A stretch of DNA of 64,000 nt from a bacterium. Lineage in GTDB: Bacteria > Desulfobacterota > Binatia > HRBIN30 > CADEER01. The notes below the pieces were generated by a model. The model worked only from the letters and a program-made list of their open reading frames with translations, did no database searches and was not told the DNA's origin. How positions within the stretch are numbered: position 1 is the first letter of the stretch; each line of letters starts with the position of its first letter. Location: positions 951,001 through 1,015,000 of the forward strand of contig JAHBUY010000001.1 in NCBI GenBank assembly GCA_019637795.1, written 5' to 3'. This document shows positions 7,933-17,404 of the stretch, piece by piece. The translations under genes were made by a program, and so were the position numbers.

Positions 7933-9795
7933 GTGCTCATGGGATGCGCGGAGACGACAGGCGACGCAGAGCGGCGCGGCGCGGCGACGGACCGTCCGCA
8001 CGGTCGCCTGCCGCACCGCGCCATCGTCGCCCTGTCGTTCGCGCCGCGGCTCGACGCCGCGGCGCGGGCGGAGCTGGCGCGGCGCGCCGGCCGCGCCCTG
8101 GAGTTGCTCTGCGACGCGGCGCCACGCGCGCTCCACGCCGAGACGGATCTGCTGGTGCTCGAGGCCGGCGAGCCGGCCCCCGGGTGCGTCGCCGAGGACG
8201 GCGCCTTCGCCCACAGCGTCGGCATCGGCGGCACCAACTGGCGCCGAGCGCGCGCCTGCGAGGGGCCGGCGCTGCTCGCCGACGTGCGCGCCACCGGCGC
8301 GGCGGCCCTCGCCGACTACACGCCGCCGTTCGCGGCGCTGTTCCGCGCCGGGCCCACCGCGCCGCTCGAGGCGGCGACCGACACCTGCGGTCTCATGCAC
8401 CTCTTCGTCACCGCCGGGACGGGCTTCGCGGCGTGCAGCTCGTCGTGCCTGGCGCTGGGCGCGCTGCGCGACGACGGCCTCGACCTCGAGTCGCTCGCGG
8501 CCTACGCCTACCTGAGCCTGTACCCGGGCGCGCGCACCCCCGTGTCGGGGGTGCGACGACTGCAGGCGCGCGAGCGCTGCACGCTCTCGGCCGGCACGCT
8601 GCGCGTCGCGGTCTGGGCCGATCGCCCGCCGCGCCAGCCCGCGTTCACGAGCTTCGCGCAGGCGGTCGACGCCGGCGCCGACGCGCTGCGCGCCGCCCTG
8701 GAGACGTTCGCGGCGGCCCATCCGCGCCTCGGTCTCTCGCTCTCCGGCGGGCTCGACAGCCGCCTCGCGCTGGCGGCGCTGCCGCGAGGGCGGCGGGCGG
8801 CGCTGCAGGTGCTCTGCATCGAAACGCCGGGGCAGGAGAACGCGGCCATCGTGCGCCGCCTGGCGGCGCTGGTTGGATTCGCGCCGACCTTCGTCGCCGT
8901 CGACGCGTTTCCCCGCCAGCGGGCGCTCGCCGCCGCCAGCACGGCGGCGCGCCAGCGCGGCTACTGCGCCAATCCGTTCGCCACCGCGATCCTCGAGTGG
9001 GTCGAGTCGAGGCTGCCGAACACGCCGCGCATGAACGGACAGAACGGCGAATTCCTGCGCGGCCACTACTACGGGAGGGGCGCGCCGACCGACGGTGCCG
9101 TGACCCGCGAGCGCGTCGCCCCGCTGGTGCGATCGGGCGAGCTGCGCGGCGGCAAGCCGGCGTCGCCCCAGGTGCTCGCCGCCGCGTACCGCGCCCCGGT
9201 CGAGGCATCCCTGCACGAGGAGACCTACGCCTGGCTGGCGGCCACCGGGCTCCCCTGGCACGACGCCCTCGACGAGCTCTACCTGTGCCAGCGGATGGCG
9301 GGGTGGATCGGCACCGAGCTGAGTCGCACCTCGATGTGGCGGATCGACCTGTCGCCCTTCTTCGACCCGCGCGTGCTCGCGTTCGCCCGCCGCGCCGCGC
9401 CGCGGGACAAGCTTCGGTTGCGGCTCGCCGCCGCGGTGCTCGAGGCGCTCGATCCCGCCCTCGCGGCCCTGCCGCTCGACGGCCGGCCGGCGCCGGCCAC
9501 GCTGTGGCGCGCCGACCCGGCGGCGGCGACGGCCGGGAGCCCCACGCCGCCACGCAGCGCGGGCGCGAACGAGCCGGTGGGCGCCGCCGCCGTGCGCCGG
9601 TCGCTGCTCCACGACGCCGAGCGCGCGGGCCTGTCGTTGCGCCGCGCCGCGGCGCTGCCGCTGTTCCGCGAACACGCGCTCGACGGCCCCCTGCGCGTCG
9701 ATTCAACGCTGGACCTGGCGACCCTCGGCTTCGTCCTCGACGTCGAGTGGATGCTCGCGTTCCTCGAGCGGGCGCGCGCCGGCCAGCCTCGATGA
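7933..9795 (+). CDS. Asparagine-synthase-like ATP-pyrophosphatase protein
   Basis: The 620-residue protein has the PP-loop motif LSLSGGLDS (about residues 268-276) of the asparagine synthase/ATP-PPase fold, followed by a segment typical of the synthetase domain (NGQNGEFLRGHYYG; DELYLCQRMAGW). The N-terminal ~230 residues resemble the Ntn glutaminase layer, but no Met-Cys nucleophile is present at the start, so glutamine hydrolysis is doubtful. Such relatives are amide-forming enzymes in natural-product or surface-polymer pathways. No biosynthetic partner is visible next to it. The GTG start is tentative; an ATG follows two codons later. Confidence 0.8.
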   Translation: MLMGCAETTGDAERRGAATDRPHGRLPHRAIVALSFAPRLDAAARAELARRAGRALELLCDAAPRALHAETDLLVLEAGEPAPGCVAEDGAFAHSVGIGGTNWRRARACEGPALLADVRATGAAALADYTPPFAALFRAGPTAPLEAATDTCGLMHLFVTAGTGFAACSSSCLALGALRDDGLDLESLAAYAYLSLYPGARTPVSGVRRLQARERCTLSAGTLRVAVWADRPPRQPAFTSFAQAVDAGADALRAALETFAAAHPRLGLSLSGGLDSRLALAALPRGRRAALQVLCIETPGQENAAIVRRLAALVGFAPTFVAVDAFPRQRALAAASTAARQRGYCANPFATAILEWVESRLPNTPRMNGQNGEFLRGHYYGRGAPTDGAVTRERVAPLVRSGELRGGKPASPQVLAAAYRAPVEASLHEETYAWLAATGLPWHDALDELYLCQRMAGWIGTELSRTSMWRIDLSPFFDPRVLAFARRAAPRDKLRLRLAAAVLEALDPALAALPLDGRPAPATLWRADPAAATAGSPTPPRSAGANEPVGAAAVRRSLLHDAERAGLSLRRAAALPLFREHALDGPLRVDSTLDLATLGFVLDVEWMLAFLERARAGQPR

Positions 9796-9901
9796 GACGG
9801 AATGACCTTCGCCACCAGGCTCGGAGACGGCGAGCCCGGAGGAGAGATCGGCTGTCACCCGGCATGGCGATCTGGTCATCGCTCGCCCTGCCGCCGCACG
9901 A

Positions 9902-12178
9902 TCACGAATCGAGGACCGTGAGCTGCCCGTTCTTGGTCTCCAGCATGTGCAGGTACACCGAAGGCGCGAAGGCGCGGTCGGCGTACAGGGCCCGCAGGGT
10001 CTTCTTGTCGACGGCGGTGAGCTTGCTCGTGGCGATGCCGCTGCCGCCGCCGTTGATCCACGCCGCCTGCCAGATGGAGGCGAGGAGCGCGGCGCCGTCG
10101 GCCATGCGCTCGATGGTCCTGGCCCCGTGCGCGGCGAACAGCGCCCGCACCTGGCCGCGGCCGCGGTTGGCGACGTAGGTGGCGATCAGCTTCTCCGGCG
10201 GCAGGCTCTTCAGCGAGCGGCGCATGAGCTGCACCGTCGCGTACCCGGCGGCGCGGCCGCCGTCGAGGTCGATCAGCGGACGCGACGCCAGCGCCGTGTT
10301 GACGCCGGCGATGATCTCGTCGGCAAAGGTGTCGACCATCCGCGTCTCGTAGGCGGAGTGGACGCCCTTCCCTTCGCCGCTGTCGGGATCGCCGTCGTGC
10401 AGGTACGAGGTGTGCAGCGGTTGGCAGGCGTCGCCGACGTAGTGCGCGAGCACGCCGGCGGCGCACAGGAAACGCGGCACGTCCTTGGCGCGTGCCGCCG
10501 CCTCCATGACGTCGTAGAGCTGCCAGACGCGGAACGGCAGCAGGCCGCGGTGGCCACGGTCGACGTCGAGCGACTCGTAGAACCTGCTCCACAGGGCGAC
10601 GTCGAGCTTGGCCGGGCTGGTGCACACCTCGAGCAGGGTCTTGCCGGCGAAGGCGTCCGACGGCTGGTCCATGTCGGCGAAGTGGTTCGGGCTCTCGCGG
10701 CCGCGCTTGGCTTCGGCGCCCTTCCAGACGATGTCCGGCACGTCGGCCAGGGCGACGAACTGGCTGCGCCGCAGGGCGCTGTCCAGGTCGGCGAGGTCGG
10801 CGTCGCTGAACGAGATCCGGTCGAGGTTCTTGTCGAGGAACTTGCGCAGCTTCGGATCGGTGACCGCGGCGCAGGCGGCGGCGCCGATCTTGTAGTGGCC
10901 GAGCTTGCCCCAGGTCTCCGGCAGGCCGACGTTGAGATCGCGGACGATCTCGACGTCGAGCTCGCGGCAGACGGTGCTGACCAGGGTGGCGAGCGCGAAC
11001 TCGGTCTCCTCCTCGCTGCCCGGCGCGGTCAGGATCTGGCCGCCCCAGTGCAGGCCGAGCGGTCGCGGCAGGTGCGCGTCGGGGCGCGGGCCGGGCCGCG
11101 ACGGGTCGGGCTCGACCAGCCACAGGGCGCCGGAGTTGCCGTGCCGCGCCAGCCGCCCGCCGCCATGGGCGCGCGGGCCGATCAGGAGATCCGCGACGTA
11201 GTCGACGCCACCCACCGAGCGGTAGCGGTAGAAGAAGCCCTGCACCTCGCCCAGCATCAGCCCCGACGCGGCGCCGTAGGCGCGCACCGAACGGCCGATG
11301 AGATCGAGCGACAGATTGCCGGCGTGCAGGTCCATCATCTCGCCCAGCTCGCCGATGCCGTAGACCTGCGACGTCCAGCGCCGCGCGTCGGCGATGCGGA
11401 TCAGGCCGGCGTCGACCGTGGCGCTGGTGCGGCGAGCGGTCCATCCCGGGAAGGCGTCCTCGAACGGCAGCTTGCCGAGCTGGCGGCGGTCGCTGATGCC
11501 GACCGTCTCGCGCTCGCCCTGCACCAGCGTGTAGAGCATCCGCCCCTCGTCGCCGACGACGTGGCGGTCGGTGAGCGCGTAGAGCGCGTCGCCGCTGCCG
11601 ACCAGGCAGCCGATCGAGCCGACGTGCGTCTGGCCCTGCACGTCGGCGAGCACCGGGTAGCCACCGCCGAGGGCGCTGACCGGGAAGCGCGGGGTCGCCG
11701 GCGTCACCACCCGCTCGGCGCGTTCGGCGTAGATGACGCAGGTCGGCACCACCCGGCCGTCGGGAAGGTACAGCCGTGGCGGGATCATCTCGTCGGCCTT
11801 GCGCGCGAACTCCTCCGGCGCCAGCCACTGGCGCACGAACACCATCACGCACGGCGGCGACAGGCTGGTGACGGCGCTATTGGCCAGGGTGCGCGGCTGC
11901 GATCGACCGCGGCGATACGGCGCCCCGGGGTCGTGGGCGCCGGGATCGTGCGGCGCGAACCGATAGCGGCCGATGGCGGTCGCGATCACGTTCTCCTTGT
12001 GCGCGAGATGCACGTGGTAGGCGTCGCGCGCGTCGAGCAGATCGCGGATCGACAGCGAGGCGAAGGCGTGCGGATTGTTCCTCGCCGGCGCCGGCGCCGC
12101 CGGGCGGCGGGGCGCGACGTGTGTCATCAGGCGAGGGGCGCGGTGCGGCCGAGCGATGCGGCGGCTGCGTCTCGTCAT
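9902..12178 (-). CDS. Fusion of trypsin-like serine peptidase and S1/P1-nuclease-like domain
   Basis: This 758-residue protein combines two modules. Residues ~185-355 look like a chymotrypsin-fold peptidase: catalytic His in ALTDRHVV (His206), Asp in VDAGLIRI (Asp256) and Ser in HGNSGALW (Ser349). Residues ~495-700 carry the zinc-site pattern of the S1/P1 nuclease and zinc phospholipase C superfamily: NHFADMDQP, AHYVGDACQPLHTS (about 578-591) and GVHSAYE. No obvious signal peptide is seen, which is unusual for S1/P1 enzymes. AGGAGG lies upstream of the ATG at 12178; a second ATG is 17 codons in. The activity of either module is inferred from motifs. Confidence 0.75.
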   Translation of the reverse strand: MTRRSRRIARPHRAPRLMTHVAPRRPAAPAPARNNPHAFASLSIRDLLDARDAYHVHLAHKENVIATAIGRYRFAPHDPGAHDPGAPYRRGRSQPRTLANSAVTSLSPPCVMVFVRQWLAPEEFARKADEMIPPRLYLPDGRVVPTCVIYAERAERVVTPATPRFPVSALGGGYPVLADVQGQTHVGSIGCLVGSGDALYALTDRHVVGDEGRMLYTLVQGERETVGISDRRQLGKLPFEDAFPGWTARRTSATVDAGLIRIADARRWTSQVYGIGELGEMMDLHAGNLSLDLIGRSVRAYGAASGLMLGEVQGFFYRYRSVGGVDYVADLLIGPRAHGGGRLARHGNSGALWLVEPDPSRPGPRPDAHLPRPLGLHWGGQILTAPGSEEETEFALATLVSTVCRELDVEIVRDLNVGLPETWGKLGHYKIGAAACAAVTDPKLRKFLDKNLDRISFSDADLADLDSALRRSQFVALADVPDIVWKGAEAKRGRESPNHFADMDQPSDAFAGKTLLEVCTSPAKLDVALWSRFYESLDVDRGHRGLLPFRVWQLYDVMEAAARAKDVPRFLCAAGVLAHYVGDACQPLHTSYLHDGDPDSGEGKGVHSAYETRMVDTFADEIIAGVNTALASRPLIDLDGGRAAGYATVQLMRRSLKSLPPEKLIATYVANRGRGQVRALFAAHGARTIERMADGAALLASIWQAAWINGGGSGIATSKLTAVDKKTLRALYADRAFAPSVYLHMLETKNGQLTVLDS

Positions 12179-12454
12179 GGCGGATGTCCCTCCTTGGCGG
12201 CGGCGTGATCGGGGCCGATGGCGCCGCGACGCTTAGCGCGCCGACCGCCGAGCGCGATATTGGGACTTCCCCGCATGCGGGCGGCGCTCCCGGCCGTCCC
12301 CATCAGCGCGGCTGATCGCGGCGTTCAGCGTCGCCCGGACGACGATCGGCATCGCGTCGTCAACGCTCGACACCCGACGGCGAGCGGCGGCGCGGGCGCG
12401 CGGCGGCGCCGCTCGCCGCGCGCCGACTGGCATCGCATATGCTCCGTCGCATCG

Positions 12455-14290
12455 ATGAGGGCGAGACACGTGGCGGCGCGGGCAGAGCGGCAGGTGGCGA
12501 GGAGGGTGCGCAGGAGAGGACCATGCGCTCTCAGCGCGCTGCTCGTCCTCGTCGGCAGCCTGGCCGGCGACCGCGCCGCGGCAGCAAACGGCAGCGTCAT
12601 GGGCACGGTGCGCGCCTACGACGGCGCCGCCGGCGTCGGCGGCGTGGTGATGGCGCTGTCGGGCTCCGGCCAGGCGAGCATCACCACCGGCGGCGACGGC
12701 GGCTATGCGTTCGCCGACCCGGGCAGCGGCAACTGGCGACTGACGGCGGCGAAGAACGGCGGGCTCGCCGCGGCGGTCACCGCGGCGGACGTCGGCTGCG
12801 CGCTGCGGGCAGCGGTCGGGGCGCGGGCGCTCACCCCGCAGCAACTCCTCGTCACCGACGTCACCGGCGACGGCCGCGTCACGGCGCTCGACGCCGCCCG
12901 CATCCTGCAGCTCCTGGCCGGTCGCCGCGCCCACCTGCCGATCGCCGAGCAGTGCGGCTCCGACTGGGCCTTCATCCCCGCGCCCGCGGCGATGCCCAAT
13001 CAACTGGTGACCGCGCCGCAGACGGTCCCCGCCTGCGCCCCCGGCGCGATCGCCTTCTCCCCGCTGGTTCCCCCGGTGAGCGGGCAGGACTTCCTCGCCC
13101 TCGCCTTCGGCGACTGCGATGCGGAGGCGCGCACGCCCACGCCGGCCGCCGGCACCGCGACGCGCACGCCGACGCGGACCTTCACCCCGACGCCGACGCC
13201 GACGTCCACCCCGACGCCGCCCGCGCGCGACTGGCGCGTCTGGCCGTTCGACCGCACCTCGCCGTGGAACTACCCGATCGGCAGCGCGGCCCAGTACGCG
13301 GCGGTGCCGGCGCTGGCGCAACTGCCGATCGGCATCAACTACGACGATCGCTGGACGTCGGCGGTGATCGTCGCGTCCGCCGCCGATCCCGTCGCCACGG
13401 CCCGCTTCACCCTCAACTGGGGCCCGACCTCGAGTTGGGCGTTTCTCAGCGGCGGCGGACTGACGTGCCGCAACCCCGCGAACGTCGAGTCGTCGCTGCT
13501 GGCGGCCGCCGCCGGCACCTGGCCGCCGAGCGACGGCAACTACTATTCGACCACCGTCGTCACCAGCAACGGCTCGCAGGTGTTGCCGACCAGCTACCAC
13601 CGCGCCAGCCAGGACTGGCGCGGCAGCTTCCACCTGCCGGACGGCGCGTGTCCGTCGCCCGACACCGACGGCCTGATGGCCGTGGTGCAGCCGGACGGCT
13701 GGGTGCTCGACGTCTACGCCGCGGTCGTCACCTCGAACCGCGCGGTGGTGAGCACGATGGGGAGCTGGATCGACGCGCGCGGCGACGGCACCGGCTGGTG
13801 GAACGGCCGCCGCGCCAGCATGTTGCCCTCGTTCGCCGGCTTGATCCGCACGGGCGAGATCGCCGGCGGCCGCATCCCGCACGCGCTCGCGGCGCTGGCG
13901 CCGCCGCGCCTGCTGGCGCACGCCTACGCCTGGCCGGCGGCCGCCTTCGATCGCGACGCCGATTACGGCGGCACGCTGCCGATGGGGGCGCTGCTGGCGA
14001 TCCCGGCAAGCGTCGACATCACCCGCCTCGGGCTGTCGCCGCGCGGCCTGATCCTGGCGCGCGCCGCGCAGGACTACGGCATCTACCTGGTCGACCGCGG
14101 CGGCGACGGCCTCACCCTGCTCGCCGAGCTCGGCAACAGCGAGATCCGCTGGAACAAGGAGGGGTCGTATCCGCCGGACTGGCTCGACCTGCAGATCATC
14201 CGCGACCACCTGGCGCGGGTGACCAACAACAGCGCCGCGACGCGCGGCGGCGGCGGCACCCCGCGCGTTCCCCTGGCGCCGAACCTGTGA
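12455..14290 (+). CDS. Secreted multidomain protein: Cna-B/CarboxypepD-like, dockerin-like, Thr/Pro linker, large C-terminal domain
   Basis: The protein is 611 residues from the ATG at 12455. After a basic N-terminus and hydrophobic signal (LSALLVLVGSLAGDRAAA) comes a small beta domain (GSVMGTVRAYDGAAGVGGVVM..., typical of carboxypeptidase-regulatory/SpaA folds), then a dockerin-like module (TDVTGDGRVTALDAARILQ). A Thr/Pro linker (TATRTPTRTFTPTPTPTS) leads to a ~370-residue C-terminal domain starting DWRVWPFDRTSPWNYPIG. This domain is reminiscent of uncharacterised actinobacterial and deltaproteobacterial exported proteins. It diverges from the protease-nuclease gene across a 276-base gap. 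Function is unknown; carbohydrate or surface interaction is a guess. Confidence 0.75.
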   Translation: MRARHVAARAERQVARRVRRRGPCALSALLVLVGSLAGDRAAAANGSVMGTVRAYDGAAGVGGVVMALSGSGQASITTGGDGGYAFADPGSGNWRLTAAKNGGLAAAVTAADVGCALRAAVGARALTPQQLLVTDVTGDGRVTALDAARILQLLAGRRAHLPIAEQCGSDWAFIPAPAAMPNQLVTAPQTVPACAPGAIAFSPLVPPVSGQDFLALAFGDCDAEARTPTPAAGTATRTPTRTFTPTPTPTSTPTPPARDWRVWPFDRTSPWNYPIGSAAQYAAVPALAQLPIGINYDDRWTSAVIVASAADPVATARFTLNWGPTSSWAFLSGGGLTCRNPANVESSLLAAAAGTWPPSDGNYYSTTVVTSNGSQVLPTSYHRASQDWRGSFHLPDGACPSPDTDGLMAVVQPDGWVLDVYAAVVTSNRAVVSTMGSWIDARGDGTGWWNGRRASMLPSFAGLIRTGEIAGGRIPHALAALAPPRLLAHAYAWPAAAFDRDADYGGTLPMGALLAIPASVDITRLGLSPRGLILARAAQDYGIYLVDRGGDGLTLLAELGNSEIRWNKEGSYPPDWLDLQIIRDHLARVTNNSAATRGGGGTPRVPLAPNL

Positions 14291-14319
14291 TCGGGCGGTG
14301 GTCGGACCCGCGGCGACGG

Positions 14320-15666
14320 CTATTGCGACGCGTACACGAACCCCGGCTGCGACGGCGGGCCGAGCAACGGCGACCAGCGCTGGTCGCCGGCCAGGTGCGT
14401 CTGGAGGAACGGCAGAACCCAGCGCAGCACGTCGGCATGCGCTTCGGCGGAGGTCAGGGTCGCCGGCGGGTTGCAGTCGGAGGTCGAGAGACAGACGTCG
14501 GAGAAGGCGTAGTGGCCGGTGTGCTCGATCTCGACCAGCAGTTTCGGGCTGGCCGAGCGATCGTAGGCGGCGCGGGCGCCGGGGTTGCTGATCACGCTGT
14601 CGATGGTGCCCAGCATGGTGAGCGACGGCACCGGCAGGACGGAGTTGTAGAACGACGCGGGCGCCATCGCGACGGCGACGTCGATGCGCGGCTCGATGGC
14701 GGTGACGAGATAGGTGGTGAGGCCGCCGAAGGAGTGGCCGGTCATGGCGATGCGGGTCGGGTCGATGGCGCCGAACAGCGGCGACAGCGGATCGGCGGCC
14801 GCGGCCAGCACCTGATCGAGCACGAAGACCACGTCCTGCGGCCGCTCGACGAGCGCCGCGCCGAGCGCCGCCGGCGTGTTGCAGTTGGGAAAGTCGTAGA
14901 TCGTGTTGCCGGGGTGCGGCGGCGCGACGACGACGAAGCCCCACGACGCCAGCAGCGGGGTGAGGAACCGGCTCTGCAGCGGCGTGCCGCAGGAGCCGTG
15001 CGAGAACAGCACCAGCGGGTACGGGCCGCCACTGGCAGCGAGCGGCGCGTCGGCGACGCCGCCGGTGGCGGCGACGATCGGTCCGCTGCCGGACGGCGCG
15101 GGATACCAGATGCTGGTGTTCAGCACCCGCGGCGTGCCCGGGCTCGCCGCCGAATCCTTGGTGTACTCGATGACGCGGTAGCCGGGGACGTACGGACCGG
15201 AGCGACGCGGGTCGAGACAGGTGCCGGCGGTCCAGTCGACGACGTCGGCGCAGTGCGTCTGCGCCGCGCAGGCCGTGCGCGCGAAGCGACCGGTATCGGT
15301 GCACGCCGCGGCGCGGCTCAGCGTGCAGGTGGCGCGGTCGTCCGCGCGGCGGACGCGGCCGCAGGTGGACCTGGTGCTGCCGCAGGTCGCGCCCTTGGCG
15401 ATGTCGCGCGCCGTGTCGCGGCAGTCGGCGCGCAGGCTGCCGGCGGCGATGGCGTCGTCGATCGCGGCGCGGGCGCAGCGCTGATAGGCGCCGCGGCGGC
15501 TGAAGGTGGCGCACGGACACGCCGTCTCGGTGGCGGCGCGCAGGGCGGCGAGGGCGCGCTGGTCCTCGAGCGTCCAGGCGTCGGTCAGGCAACTGCTGCT
15601 GCGCGCCGACGCCGACGACGCGACGCCCAGCAGCAGCACCAGCCACAGTCGATTCGCAACCGTCAT
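14320..15666 (-). CDS. Secreted alpha/beta hydrolase (PAF-acetylhydrolase/dienelactone-hydrolase-like)
   Basis: The 448-residue protein begins with a signal peptide (LWLVLLLGVASSASA) and a Cys-rich ~130-residue region. The alpha/beta-hydrolase domain follows: oxyanion segment LVLFSHGSCG, nucleophile elbow GHSFGG, an acid in the MLGTIDSVIS strand and a catalytic His candidate in EHTGHYAF. This arrangement resembles plasma PAF acetylhydrolase and polyester-hydrolase-like enzymes. The start was placed at ATG 15666 just before the signal sequence. It converges on the 12455 gene with a 29-base gap. Confidence 0.82.
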   Translation of the reverse strand: MTVANRLWLVLLLGVASSASARSSSCLTDAWTLEDQRALAALRAATETACPCATFSRRGAYQRCARAAIDDAIAAGSLRADCRDTARDIAKGATCGSTRSTCGRVRRADDRATCTLSRAAACTDTGRFARTACAAQTHCADVVDWTAGTCLDPRRSGPYVPGYRVIEYTKDSAASPGTPRVLNTSIWYPAPSGSGPIVAATGGVADAPLAASGGPYPLVLFSHGSCGTPLQSRFLTPLLASWGFVVVAPPHPGNTIYDFPNCNTPAALGAALVERPQDVVFVLDQVLAAAADPLSPLFGAIDPTRIAMTGHSFGGLTTYLVTAIEPRIDVAVAMAPASFYNSVLPVPSLTMLGTIDSVISNPGARAAYDRSASPKLLVEIEHTGHYAFSDVCLSTSDCNPPATLTSAEAHADVLRWVLPFLQTHLAGDQRWSPLLGPPSQPGFVYASQ

Positions 15667-15903
15667 GTGCACCCCCCGAACGACAGCCCACGCCCGGCAA
15701 CGGACGCGCCCCCGCCCGCTCGACACCCCGTGCGATGTGCCGCCGTGTGCGCGTCGTAGCGCACCGCGGGCCGGTTGGAAACCCGCGCTGGCGGTGCGCC
15801 CCATTCATCGCTGCCCGCTCGCGCGCCGCGGCCCCGTCGCGCCCGGATCCGGCGCGACGGGATGGGGGTTGGCTCTTCGCCGTGGCGTGTGGGATCTGGG
15901 GTC

Positions 15904-17352
15904 ATGCGCCTGGTCGCGGCCCTGCTCGCGCTGCTGGTCGTCGGCTGCGGCGGCGACTCGGGCGATCGCCCGCAGCCAATGCGCGGCGCGATCGAGGGCT
16001 TCTACGGGCCGCTGTACTCCTTCGAGCAGCGGCTCGACCTGCTGCGCTTCCTGCCCCGGGCAGGGCTCGACACCTACGTCTACGCGCCGAAGACCGACCC
16101 GTACCATCGGGCGCGCTGGCGCGATCCCTATCCAGCGGAGTGGATGGCGCACTTCCGCGAGCTGGCGAGCACGGCGCGCGATCTCGGCCTGCGCTTCGTG
16201 TTCGCGCTCTCGCCGGGCGCGCAGTTCGATCCCGACGCCGGCGACCAGGCCGCCGTGCAGGACAAGCTGGCGACGCTGCTGGACGTCGGCGTGCGCCACT
16301 TCTGTCTCTTCTTCGACGACCTCGCGCCGGGGGGCCGCGCCGCCGAGCCGGCGGTACAGGTCGCGCTGGTCACCGATACCCTCGCCTTCCTGAGTGCTCG
16401 CGGGCGCGACGCCGACCTCTGCTTCATCTCCCACTACTACGCCGGCACCGCCGCCGAGCTGCGCGCCGACCGCTCGCCGTTCGACGGCACGTTCGCGGCG
16501 CCGGCGTCGGCGACCTACGCCGCTTACGCGGCGATCCCGCGCGAGGTGGCGATCCTCTGGACCGGACCGCGCGTCTTCAGCCGGCTCACCGTCGCCGACA
16601 CCGCCGCCTATCGCGCCTTCGCCGGGCGCCCGGTGGTGATCTGGGACAACTTCCCGGTGAACGACGTCATCCTCAGCCGCGAGCTCTTCCTCTCGCCGTA
16701 CCGCGATCGCGAGGCCGGCATCGCGCGCGTCGCGGACGGGGTGCTGCTCAACCTCATGCTGCAGCCGGAAGCGAGCAAGCTGGCGCTGTACACCGCCGGT
16801 CGCTTCTTCGCCGAGGGCGGGCGGTACGATCCGGACGCGGCGCTCGACGCCGCGCTCGACGTCGTCGCCGGCAGCCACGCCGGCGGCCGGATCGTGGCCC
16901 GCATCGCCGAACAGTTCCACAGCCACCCGCTGATCGGCCACGTGCAGGAGTCGCCGCGCCTGGCGGCGCGCATGGCCGCCTTCCTCGCCTCGCGCTCGGC
17001 GGCGGACGCCGCGGCGCTGCGCGCCCTGTTCGCCGAGCTCGCCGCCACCGCCGACGACCTCGCCCGCGACGTCCCCAACCAGGCGCTGGTCGCCGAGCTC
17101 GCCGCGCCGGCGGAGAAGCTGTCGTTGCTCGCCACCGCCGGACTGCTGGCGCTCGATCGGCTCGAGCGCCAGTCGCGGGGCGAGCCCGACGACGACGACG
17201 CCCTCACCGCGGCGCTGCGCGCCGCGCGCGCCATTCCCTGGCTGGTCGCCGCCAACTCGCCGATCGGCGCGCCGCTCGATCAGTTCCTGTCCGGGCAGGA
17301 TGCGGAGCCGGCCAACGTCTTCGGCGACTTCTTCGCCGCCGTCGGCCCGTGA
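15904..17352 (+). CDS. GH84-family beta-N-acetylglucosaminidase (O-GlcNAcase-like), lipoprotein
   Basis: The protein is 482 residues from the ATG at 15904. It begins with a lipoprotein signal (LLALLVVGC, Cys15). The catalytic domain starts with RGAIEGFYGPLYSFEQRLDLL and continues with TYVYAPKTDPYHRARWRDPYP, hallmarks of the hyaluronidase/O-GlcNAcase (NAGidase) family. The pair of catalytic aspartates is visible in CLFFDDL (Asp138, Asp139), consistent with the substrate-assisted mechanism. It probably removes GlcNAc from extracellular glycans at the cell surface. The location is inferred from the lipobox; the exact substrate is unknown. Confidence 0.9.
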   Translation: MRLVAALLALLVVGCGGDSGDRPQPMRGAIEGFYGPLYSFEQRLDLLRFLPRAGLDTYVYAPKTDPYHRARWRDPYPAEWMAHFRELASTARDLGLRFVFALSPGAQFDPDAGDQAAVQDKLATLLDVGVRHFCLFFDDLAPGGRAAEPAVQVALVTDTLAFLSARGRDADLCFISHYYAGTAAELRADRSPFDGTFAAPASATYAAYAAIPREVAILWTGPRVFSRLTVADTAAYRAFAGRPVVIWDNFPVNDVILSRELFLSPYRDREAGIARVADGVLLNLMLQPEASKLALYTAGRFFAEGGRYDPDAALDAALDVVAGSHAGGRIVARIAEQFHSHPLIGHVQESPRLAARMAAFLASRSAADAAALRALFAELAATADDLARDVPNQALVAELAAPAEKLSLLATAGLLALDRLERQSRGEPDDDDALTAALRAARAIPWLVAANSPIGAPLDQFLSGQDAEPANVFGDFFAAVGP

Positions 17353-17404
17353 GCGCGGGTCGCGCGCCGGCGCGGCGACGGACCGGCCGCGCCCCGGCGG
17401 CCCG

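Noticed and set aside
12439..15759. Very long plus-strand open frame (about 1100 codons)
   Set aside because: It runs across two convergent, well-supported genes in other frames, is Arg-rich and low in other residues, and has no domain motif; stop codons are rare in this GC-rich DNA.
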